DNA from: Lentisphaera marina
GTDB lineage: Bacteria; Verrucomicrobiota; Lentisphaeria; Lentisphaerales; Lentisphaeraceae
DNA: 64,000 nucleotides
Direction: 5' to 3'
Assembly (NCBI RefSeq): GCF_028745505.1
Contig: NZ_JAQZZL010000002.1
Location: 2,108,001 to 2,172,000, forward strand
The notes under the pieces were generated by a model, which was not told where the DNA came from, did not search any database, and was given only the letters and a program-made list of their open reading frames with translations. Of this stretch, positions 25,146-31,370 are shown piece by piece (position 1 is the first letter of the stretch; the number at the start of each line of letters is the position of its first letter). Position numbers and translations under genes: made by a program.

Positions 25146-26408
25146 TTAGACCCCTACCTGAATTTGATCATTTTGTAAACATTTTAAATCGCTACTGGCT
25201 CCCACATCTTGAGGAGTGATGTAACGACCATCAACAATTTGGCAGGGCTGCACAAAGTGCTCCTGTAAATGAGGAATGTGTTCGAGGAAGAGTGCCTCAT
25301 GTCCCATGGCAATATGATTATATAAAACCAAATGCTGATGGATTTGTCCCATATCACCCACGTGTGGAACAACGGGAATATTATATTTTCGGCTCATCAA
25401 TGAGATGAGTAAAAACTCACTTATACCGCCAACGCGCACCGCATCAACTTGGTTAAAGTGCATCGCATTGGACTGCAAGTAATTTTTAAAAATGACGCGA
25501 TTCGGCACATGCTCACCGCAGGCAACTTTAATAGGAGAAATAGCTCGTGCTAGAGTCTGATGCCCCAAAACATCATCGGGATGTGTTGGCTCTTCGATCC
25601 AATAAGGGTTCATATCCTTGGCCTTCATCATAAACTCGATGGATTCATGCAACTGCCATTGCTGATTGCAGTCGAGCATCACTGTCGCTGCATCTCCTGC
25701 GCACTCACGCACCATGTAGGCACGACGTAAATCGCGTTCGTGATCAGGCGACCCCACTTTGAGTTTCATAGAAGTAAAACCCGCTGCCATACTCTTTTTT
25801 ATATTCTCACGAACTTTTTCATCTGAATAATTAAACCAGCCAATTGAGGTATCGTAACCTTGATAATTCTCCGTCAAAACCCCTTCGCGCTTGTGGCGGT
25901 CAATAGCGTGAGAATTGAGAATAACACGAGCTTCATCTTTCGTCAGCACATCTTCGACATAAGAAAAATCGAGCAGTTTAATGGTCTCTTCCGTACTTAA
26001 ATCGAGGAGAAGTTTCCAGAGTGGGACTTGCTTTTTCTTGGCCCATAAATCAAAGCAGGCATTAGTAATCGCGCCCAAGGCCAATTGTACCACACCTTTA
26101 TGAGGACCAATCCAGCGAAATTGAGTATGGTTGGAAAGCTTGCGCTGAAACTCACCAAAATCCGCCATGAGCTCATCAATATCTTTGCCCACTAATTCCT
26201 GAGCTAAAAACTCAATCGCTTGGCAAACAAGTTCATTACCAGCTCCCACAGTAAAGGCCAGTCCACTGCCCTTTTGCTGATTTTCTGTATAGAGTTCACA
26301 CACTGCATAAGAATACACTGCATCTAAATGTACGGCATCACTGCCAGCTCCTGGGCCTAGCGGGAAACGAGTATCCCGGGCCACGACTTTGGTAATTATT
26401 AAACTCAT
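25146..26408 (-). CDS. L-fuconate dehydratase (enolase superfamily)
   Basis: A 420-residue enolase-superfamily enzyme, colinear with the characterised Xanthomonas L-fuconate dehydratase. It dehydrates L-fuconate to 2-keto-3-deoxy-L-fuconate in the oxidative fucose pathway. The active-site set is complete: KLK motif (K215/K217), metal ligands D246 (DCNQQW), E272 (EEPTHPDD) and E299 (CGEH), and His 349 (VVPHVGDMG). FRWIGPHKGVVQLALGAITNACFDLWA is also typical. Length and spacing match the family. It is first in an operon with the symporter and divergent from an AraC regulator. The neighbouring pathway enzymes (fucose dehydrogenase, lactonase, aldolase) are not in the window. Confidence 0.93.
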   Translation of the reverse strand: MSLIITKVVARDTRFPLGPGAGSDAVHLDAVYSYAVCELYTENQQKGSGLAFTVGAGNELVCQAIEFLAQELVGKDIDELMADFGEFQRKLSNHTQFRWIGPHKGVVQLALGAITNACFDLWAKKKQVPLWKLLLDLSTEETIKLLDFSYVEDVLTKDEARVILNSHAIDRHKREGVLTENYQGYDTSIGWFNYSDEKVRENIKKSMAAGFTSMKLKVGSPDHERDLRRAYMVRECAGDAATVMLDCNQQWQLHESIEFMMKAKDMNPYWIEEPTHPDDVLGHQTLARAISPIKVACGEHVPNRVIFKNYLQSNAMHFNQVDAVRVGGISEFLLISLMSRKYNIPVVPHVGDMGQIHQHLVLYNHIAMGHEALFLEHIPHLQEHFVQPCQIVDGRYITPQDVGASSDLKCLQNDQIQVGV

Positions 26409-26420
26409 AAAAGTTTTCCA

Positions 26421-26446
26421 TTTATTTTTGTTTGTTTAAAAATAAA
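26421..26446. promoter_or_regulatory. AT-rich inverted repeat in the fuconate/AraC divergent promoter region
   Basis: TTTATTTTT (26421-26429) and AAAAATAAA (26438-26446) are perfect 9-bp arms in the leader of the fuconate dehydratase gene. The sequence is low complexity, so the symmetry may be accidental. Confidence 0.3.
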
Positions 26447-26460
26447 TAAGTAAATACATT

Positions 26461-26492
26461 TAACTTTCGAAAAAAGATGATCGTTATATATA
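26461..26492. promoter_or_regulatory. Conserved 32-bp element between fuconate dehydratase and AraC genes
   Basis: It matches the element at 23203-23234 at 27 of 32 positions, keeping TAACTTTC, TGATCG and ATATATA in the same order, spacing and orientation. It lies 53-84 bp upstream of the fuconate dehydratase start and 63-94 bp upstream of the AraC start. This suits a divergent operator bound by the AraC protein. Confidence 0.62.
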
Positions 26493-26554
26493 CAAAAATA
26501 AGAATCCACCCTTTATTATCTTAGAGTGAAATAAGACAAGAAGATGATTTAATT

Positions 26555-27514
26555 ATGAATATTTTGGAACGTTACGGCATTCGCGAAGGTGATCAAGCGA
26601 GCCTCCACAGCTCTCTTCCGGTTATCGGCAGGCGAGCCATTTCCGAAGTTCTGGAAAATACCATTTTTGCCCATAGCATGCCCTTTTTTCAATTAATTTA
26701 TGTTGAAAGCGGTGAGCTTGACTGGTGGGTGGAAGGTGAGTTCTACCACCTCTCACCAGGGAAACTTATTTTAGTAAAACCCTACGAGACTCAAAGTTCA
26801 TTAAAGGGTAAGCTCCCCGTTGGAGAACGCTATTTTCTGCAATTTAATATGTATGAAAAAGGGCCCGAAATTACTCAGGATGAATGGATAAAAATCAGGA
26901 AATTATTATCTGAGTACATACCCCGCACCATCACTGTGGGGAAAGAGTTTAAACATAGCTTTGAGAAACTACTGGAGGCTCATCGCAAGCCCAACTCTTT
27001 TAGTCCCCTCATTGCTAAGGCTCAATTTTATGAAATTATCTCAATTTTAAACCAAGCTCAAGAAAGCTATTTAAAAGCTGTGAAAGTAGAGCACACTGCT
27101 GCCATCAGTATCATCAAAACTGTCAATTCATATATCAATGCCAACCTCGATACAGTTATAACAAGCTCCAAATTAGCGGATTTATTAGAGCTGAGCGAAG
27201 TTCATTTTCGCAGAAAATTTCAGGCCGCTAGCGGTATATCCCCCATCAAGTACGTGAATTTCAAAAAACTCCAGGAAGCCAGACGCTTACTTACAGAGAC
27301 AGAATTAAATATAAGCCAAATTGCTGTAGAACTGGCCTTCTCTAGCTCACAGCATTTTTCCCATAGCTTCTCTAAAGCCTTCTCCCTCAGTCCTCGCGAA
27401 TACCGCAAAGAAGTTCTCTCTGCCTTTAAAAAAGCACCACTTAAAAAAGTCTCTCAAGTCTCCGCAGAAATTGCCTCGCGTTTTACGAAGGTGGATCAAT
27501 ACAAAGCTCTCTGA
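26555..27514 (+). CDS. AraC family transcriptional regulator
   Basis: A 319-residue regulator with an N-terminal cupin-like sensor domain (FFQLIYVESGELDWWVEGEFYHLSPGKLILVKP, ~45-78) and a C-terminal AraC/XylS double helix-turn-helix (~195-290: LADLLELSEVHFRRKFQAASGISPIKYVNFKK and ISQIAVELAFSSSQHFSHSFSKAFSLSPREYRK). It is divergent from L-fuconate dehydratase and probably responds to L-fucose or a breakdown product. The candidate operator is the conserved element at 26461-26492. The gene's last ~40 bp is duplicated exactly at 29031-29068, beyond the H-NOX cassette. The ligand is inferred. Confidence 0.92.
   Translation: MNILERYGIREGDQASLHSSLPVIGRRAISEVLENTIFAHSMPFFQLIYVESGELDWWVEGEFYHLSPGKLILVKPYETQSSLKGKLPVGERYFLQFNMYEKGPEITQDEWIKIRKLLSEYIPRTITVGKEFKHSFEKLLEAHRKPNSFSPLIAKAQFYEIISILNQAQESYLKAVKVEHTAAISIIKTVNSYINANLDTVITSSKLADLLELSEVHFRRKFQAASGISPIKYVNFKKLQEARRLLTETELNISQIAVELAFSSSQHFSHSFSKAFSLSPREYRKEVLSAFKKAPLKKVSQVSAEIASRFTKVDQYKAL
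27437..27474 (+). repeat. Left copy of 38-bp direct repeat bracketing the H-NOX cassette
   Basis: This segment lies inside the 3' end of the AraC gene and is identical to 29031-29068. After three or four mismatches a further GTTTTACGA is also shared. The cassette between the copies carries the H-NOX gene pair. Confidence 0.92.
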
Positions 27515-27558
27515 ACTAACTTTAGATAAAAAACTCCAGAAAGAATACTAATAAAAAA

Positions 27559-27594
27559 TTGACTTCATTAACATTAAATCATATTTTTTATGAT
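27559..27594 (+). promoter_or_regulatory. Candidate promoter and overlapping operator of the H-NOX operon
   Basis: TTGACT (27559-27564) and TATTTT (27582-27587) are spaced 17 bp, a plausible housekeeping promoter. A hyphenated palindrome, ATCATA-TTTTT-TATGAT (27578-27594), covers the -10 position and suits a repressor site. The helix-turn-helix protein of the operon is the natural candidate to bind it. Confidence 0.45.
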
Positions 27595-27663
27595 GTAATG
27601 TCTAAATTAATGTAACAACTTCATTTGATTTTTGTATATTGTATTTTGATAGTTACATTACAT
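27592..27663. promoter_or_regulatory. Three ATGTAAT-type half-sites upstream of H-NOX
   Basis: ATGTAATGT occurs at 27593, AATGTAAC at 27609, and its inverted counterpart GTTACATTACAT at 27652-27663, just before the ribosome binding site. The repetition and inversion suggest binding sites for a dimeric regulator, possibly autoregulation. Confidence 0.42.
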
Positions 27664-27681
27664 AAATAATGGAGATTAATA

Positions 27682-28218
27682 ATGTATGGTTTGATAGGTG
27701 TGGCTGTAAAAAAATTAGTAGAAACAGAAATGGGAGCTCAAGCATGGGAAGAAATATGTGAAAAAGCTGATTTTCCCGAAAAAGATTTCATTAAAACTGA
27801 TTGCTATGACGATAAATTAATATTTGAATTGGTTCAGCAAGTGAGTGAAAAATTAAACACAAGCACTTCTGAAGTATTAAAAAAATTTGGTCATTATTGG
27901 ATAGATTTTGCTGTATCAGAGGGATATGGTGAAGCATATAAAATTGGAGGAAATTCATTTGTAGATTTCCTTAAAAATCTTAATAAATTACATCTTTATG
28001 TTGCAACCTCATTTTCAAATTTAAAGCCTCCACACTTTCAGGTAGTTAATGAACGTGGACAGGAATTTGATCTGATTTATAGATCAACGAGAAATGGCTT
28101 AGAGTTTATGGTTATTGGTTTAGTTGAAGCTCTGGGTATGAAATTCAACAATACTGTCAGTATTACTGATATGATCAAGGATTCAGAAAAGGTATTACTA
28201 AAAATTAAATATAACTAG
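27682..28218 (+). CDS. H-NOX haem nitric-oxide sensor protein
   Basis: A 178-residue standalone H-NOX (HNOB) protein, full length for the family. The proximal haem ligand is His 104 (NKLHLYVATSF), the haem-propionate motif YxSxR is Y133-R-S135-T-R137, and the conserved prolines of LKPPHF are at 116-117. The Tyr that binds oxygen in Thermoanaerobacter H-NOX corresponds to Phe 142 here, so it should favour NO over oxygen. It is a cytoplasmic sensor. The next gene starts 1 bp after the stop and encodes the H-NOX partner domain with a DNA-binding end. A GGAG ribosome binding site lies 7-8 nt upstream. The region is AT-richer than its neighbours, which hints at transfer. Confidence 0.95.
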   Translation: MYGLIGVAVKKLVETEMGAQAWEEICEKADFPEKDFIKTDCYDDKLIFELVQQVSEKLNTSTSEVLKKFGHYWIDFAVSEGYGEAYKIGGNSFVDFLKNLNKLHLYVATSFSNLKPPHFQVVNERGQEFDLIYRSTRNGLEFMVIGLVEALGMKFNNTVSITDMIKDSEKVLLKIKYN

Positions 28219-28219
28219 T

Positions 28220-28948
28220 ATGATACGTCGAGATGATTATGTGATAAAATATGGAATTAGTTATGATTGGCTAAAGCAAATTTTTCCCTTTTATTTACTA
28301 ATTTCCAATGAAAACAAGCTTTTAGATAAAGGCCCCGGTTTTGCTTGGTTAGATGTAAAACTTGAAGTTGATGATTGTATATCAAGCACTTTCACTCCCT
28401 TCTATTTTTTCAAAGAATTAACATATGATTTCATTAAAAATGATTCAGACGAAGAGGTCGTTTTTACAGATCATCAAAACTCTTTCACGTTAAAAGGGAA
28501 AGCCTATTTTTTTTCAGATGTAAATTCAATGCTTTTGCTAACAAGTATATCAATACACAGTCCAGAAATTGCTAATAAGATTCAATCAAAAAACTTTGAG
28601 CCTTATAATCAAACTCTTGATATGATTTTTTTGAAAGCAATGCAAGAAGCAGAATCTAAAAAAAGCTTAGCTCTCATTAGAAAACTTGAAAAAAGAGCTA
28701 GAGATTTAGCAGAAGAAAATAAAAAAATATCTTCAGGGCGAGTCTTTGTTAATGGTGAAAAAATTAAACAAATCAGGCAGTCAAAATTAATGAGTGTAGA
28801 TAATTTTGTAAATCACAGTATTGATCGTAAATGCTACCTTTCAAAATCTACCATTAAAAGAGCCGAAGCTGGAGTTAAAGTTTATTTTAAAACTGCTCTA
28901 GACATTGCCAATGTTCTCGATGTAAACATTCAAGAAATTCTGCAATGA
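28220..28948 (+). CDS. H-NOXA (HNOBA) PAS-like domain, coiled coil and XRE-type helix-turn-helix protein
   Basis: A 242-residue protein. Residues ~15-125 resemble the H-NOX-associated PAS-like domain of soluble guanylate cyclase: IFPFYLLISNENKLLDKG near 21 and LKGKAYFFSDVNSMLLLTSI near 91. Residues ~132-172 form a coiled coil (MIFLKAMQEAESKK ... KLEKRARDLAEENKK), placed where guanylate cyclase has its signalling helix. Residues ~177-242 form a Cro/C1-type helix-turn-helix (VNGEKIKQIRQSKL, LSKSTIKRAEAG, ALDIANVLDVNIQEIL). A DNA-binding output thus replaces the cyclase. It is translationally coupled to H-NOX (1-bp gap) and probably forms a complex with it. A NO-responsive transcription factor is the best reading, but this is inferred. 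Confidence 0.85.
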   Translation: MIRRDDYVIKYGISYDWLKQIFPFYLLISNENKLLDKGPGFAWLDVKLEVDDCISSTFTPFYFFKELTYDFIKNDSDEEVVFTDHQNSFTLKGKAYFFSDVNSMLLLTSISIHSPEIANKIQSKNFEPYNQTLDMIFLKAMQEAESKKSLALIRKLEKRARDLAEENKKISSGRVFVNGEKIKQIRQSKLMSVDNFVNHSIDRKCYLSKSTIKRAEAGVKVYFKTALDIANVLDVNIQEILQ

Positions 28949-29030
28949 TTATTCGCCCTCTTTACATACTTTATTCCTCCGCTCATTTCTCCTGAGACCA
29001 CGGATTTCCCCAAAGAAAACCTGAATATCC

Positions 29031-29068
29031 CCACTTAAAAAAGTCTCTCAAGTCTCCGCAGAAATTGC
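29031..29068 (+). repeat. Right copy of 38-bp direct repeat; AraC gene remnant
   Basis: Identical to 27437-27474 in the AraC gene end. Patchy, gapped similarity to the AraC gene continues on both sides (CAAAGAA upstream, GTTTTACGA downstream), so a decayed duplicate of the gene end is as likely as an attachment site. Confidence 0.9.
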
Positions 29069-29141
29069 TTAGGGTTTTACGAGGACTTAATCGAAAGTTT
29101 TCAAAGCCCATTTGGCCTTATTTTATACTGTATTTTGGTAT

Positions 29142-30368
29142 TTATAGTCTGAGACGCTTAAGGTTTGCTTGAATGTGCTTATCAATCATTTGGATCTCTT
29201 TAGCTTCAATTTCGTATTCTTTTGCTAAGCTCGAGAATTGATTAAGGGATTCAGAGACTTCTTCAATTGTACTTTTTACTTGTTTGACTGAAATCCCAGA
29301 TTTCTCCGCCAGTTTGACTAAGCCTTGCCCCGTGGGATTTTTGCCTTCTCCGCAAAGACTCATACTATGCTCACCACCTGGACCACTATTAAAAGTTAAA
29401 TCATAGGCCGGTGCAGCTGACCACTCTTTGTCATAGATGAAGGAAAAATTCTTCACATGGTCATCGCGATTATGACTAGCAATATTAAATACCGCCTGCC
29501 TAAAGACTTGTTCCACATCTTCTTGATTTTTTGTTAAGACTCGAGTGACTTTAAGTAGATCTAAATAATCACTTGAAGGAATACGATAATTGCAATGAAT
29601 TAAGTTTCCAAAAGTATGAATGTGGACCCGCTTCCCTGCTTTACGATCAAAGCGTTTAATCCCAAAATAATAAGATTCATCAGCACTTTTATAGAGTCTC
29701 GTCTCAGGCATTCTTAACCCTGATTTTCGCGCCATTTGTGAGTAAACATATTCAAGCTTCCCGGAATCGTTGTGCTCATTAGGCGCAATAAACTTTAAAA
29801 TCCACGCTTCAAAGCCATCCGGTAAAATATCTGCCGTGATGATTTCATCACCCTTAATGCCTGCTAAAACTTTGGGGCGTGCGCCCCCAGGACTTCCTCC
29901 ATGATGGAGCAATTGAGGTAATACATCGCTAAGTGAACCTTGCCAGACTTTCTCTACTTCATCAGCCATGATTTGTAAATCTAGCACTTCTCGTAATACA
30001 TCTTCGGACTGCGAGCAGGGGCGATAGCTTAAGGCACCCATCGTTCGTGAACCCAAATAAGCCAAGCGATCCAGTATCGACAAGTGATTAGGATTAAGTC
30101 CCTGTTTACGAAACATACGATCCATTAAAAGAAGCCCCCAGCCATCCGGTAAAGAATCATCAAATAGACCAAAGACTTGTCCAAAATCATAATCTTTAAA
30201 TTCATAAAGACCCGATTTAGGAGCTAATTTAAAAGGAGATAACCACAAGGGCTCAGATAAAAAGTCACTTGCGTACTCAAAGTAAATTTTTCTATCCTGT
30301 TCAGCTAAAGTTCCAATGAGCCGTGAATCACTTTCACTTTGCTGATAATAAACCTCTAACTTTTTCAT
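29142..30368 (-). CDS. hipA: HipA family kinase toxin
   Basis: A 408-residue HipA-like Ser/Thr kinase. It has the HipA N-terminal subdomain (FGLFDDSLPDGWGLLLMDR, ~67-84), the glycine-rich nucleotide loop GGSPGGARPK (157-166, whose Ser 159 matches the autophosphorylated serine region of E. coli HipA), the catalytic HNRDDHVKN (299-307) and the metal-binding DLT (323-325). HipA toxins inactivate glutamyl-tRNA synthetase or related targets by phosphorylation, giving growth arrest and persistence. It overlaps the upstream antitoxin gene by 4 nt (ATGA). All catalytic motifs look intact. The actual target here is unknown. Confidence 0.93.
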   Translation of the reverse strand: MKKLEVYYQQSESDSRLIGTLAEQDRKIYFEYASDFLSEPLWLSPFKLAPKSGLYEFKDYDFGQVFGLFDDSLPDGWGLLLMDRMFRKQGLNPNHLSILDRLAYLGSRTMGALSYRPCSQSEDVLREVLDLQIMADEVEKVWQGSLSDVLPQLLHHGGSPGGARPKVLAGIKGDEIITADILPDGFEAWILKFIAPNEHNDSGKLEYVYSQMARKSGLRMPETRLYKSADESYYFGIKRFDRKAGKRVHIHTFGNLIHCNYRIPSSDYLDLLKVTRVLTKNQEDVEQVFRQAVFNIASHNRDDHVKNFSFIYDKEWSAAPAYDLTFNSGPGGEHSMSLCGEGKNPTGQGLVKLAEKSGISVKQVKSTIEEVSESLNQFSSLAKEYEIEAKEIQMIDKHIQANLKRLRL

Positions 30369-30658
30369 AAGCGCCCCCGCTGCGGTTTATCTTCACCAAC
30401 TTCCAAATCTTTCAGACTCTGTGCCAAAGGAGCTTTAAATATATGCTCGAAATCATCTAAGTGATCGAGAGCAAAGGCTAGCTTCAATAACGACTCAAGA
30501 GAAATAAGACCACTTTTCTCAAAACGACGCAAGGACGCCAAACTCACTCCAGAGCGTTCAGCTAAGGTTTGCTGCTTCCAAGCCAGAGCTAAGCGCCTAG
30601 ATTTCATTCTCTGAGCTAAATCCAAAGCCACTTCATCTGGAGTATCTAAGCTATACAT
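30365..30658 (-). CDS. hipB: HipB-like XRE antitoxin
   Basis: A 97-residue helix-turn-helix protein. The Cro/C1-type domain lies at ~12-70 (LAQRMKSRRLALAWKQQTLAERSGVSLASLRRFEKSGLISLESLLKLAFAL in outline). It should neutralise HipA and repress the operon. Gene order and the 4-nt overlap with hipA follow the classic hipBA layout. The promoter and a 16-bp palindromic operator lie directly upstream (30689-30731). A 12-bp palindrome, ATAATATATTAT at 30657-30668, overlaps the start codon and might be a second binding site. Confidence 0.92.
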   Translation of the reverse strand: MYSLDTPDEVALDLAQRMKSRRLALAWKQQTLAERSGVSLASLRRFEKSGLISLESLLKLAFALDHLDDFEHIFKAPLAQSLKDLEVGEDKPQRGRL

Positions 30659-30688
30659 AATATATTATCAATTAGTGGTTAAAAATTC

Positions 30689-30731
30689 ATATTAACGTTA
30701 ATATATTACTACTTAATAGGATACTTTTCAA
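30689..30731 (-). promoter_or_regulatory. hipBA promoter with palindromic operator
   Basis: On the minus strand TTGAAA (30731-30726) and TAATAT (30708-30703) are spaced exactly 17 bp. The perfect 16-bp palindrome ATATTAACGTTAATAT (30689-30704) overlaps the end of the -10 element. Repression by HipB binding there is the expected mechanism. Confidence 0.65.
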
Positions 30732-30885
30732 GTTTCTAGGCTCATTTACAAGCCGGTTCGAAGTATCTAGATCTTTGCGAAAAGCGCAGAAATTATCGTT
30801 TTTTACCTATTTTTTGCAAGTTTTCTCCTATTCAACTTAGATAGGAAGTGGCTTATTAGGACATCAGAAAATTTAGGATAATCTT

Positions 30886-31257
30886 ATGTATAAAGTAATA
30901 ATAATTTTAATGGTACTCATTATGAATTCATGTTCCACTCTAGAAAATCAAACTGATCCACAAGTTCAACATATCGTCATGTGCTGGTTAAAACCCGATG
31001 CCTCACAGACAGAATTTATCCAAGCAGTAAAAGGGCTTAAAAAAATTGAAGAAGTACAAAATGTTTCTATTGGTACAAAATTAGAGAGTGTCGAACCAGT
31101 CGCGGACAATTCTTTTGACATCTCCTTCATCATCACTTTCAAAAACAACGATGACCTAAAAGTCTACCTCTATCATCCCAAGCATGTCGAAGCCGTCAAG
31201 ACTATACTAAAACCTGCCCTCGCCAAAGTCGTCGTCTACGACTTCCAGGAATTATAA
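30886..31257 (+). CDS. Dabb-domain lipoprotein
   Basis: A 123-residue protein with a lipoprotein signal (MYKVIIILMVLIMNSCS; Cys 16). A stress-responsive A/B barrel (Dabb) domain follows: VQHIVMCWLKPDAS, an internal GLKKIEEVQNVSIGTKLES, FDISFIITFKNNDDLKVYLYHPKHVEAVK and a VVYDFQ end. Dabb proteins form small dimeric barrels; their roles vary and are mostly unknown. Exported lipid-anchored versions occur in PVC bacteria. It appears monocistronic and ends at a clear terminator. Confidence 0.85.
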   Translation: MYKVIIILMVLIMNSCSTLENQTDPQVQHIVMCWLKPDASQTEFIQAVKGLKKIEEVQNVSIGTKLESVEPVADNSFDISFIITFKNNDDLKVYLYHPKHVEAVKTILKPALAKVVVYDFQEL

Positions 31258-31334
31258 ATTTACTTTTTTTGAGTCATCAACCCTTCACTCTTTTAAAAGA
31301 AATAATTTTTCGCAAGAAATAGCACACACCACTA

Positions 31335-31360
31335 AGCCCGTGAACATCACGAGCTTTTTT
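31335..31360 (+). terminator. Rho-independent terminator of the Dabb gene
   Basis: AGCCCGTGA and TCACGAGCT form a 9-bp stem with one mismatch and a 3-nt loop, followed by six T. It lies 77 bp after the stop codon. Confidence 0.85.
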
Positions 31361-31370
31361 ATTGAGAACA

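Noticed and set aside
29085..29130. Possible terminator after hipA (AAGCCC ... GGCCTT)
   Set aside because: The stem needs a bulge, is short and has no T-run, so it was not called.
30755..30785. GGTTCGA, reminiscent of a tRNA T-loop
   Set aside because: No flanking T-stem, acceptor stem or anticodon arm could be folded around it.
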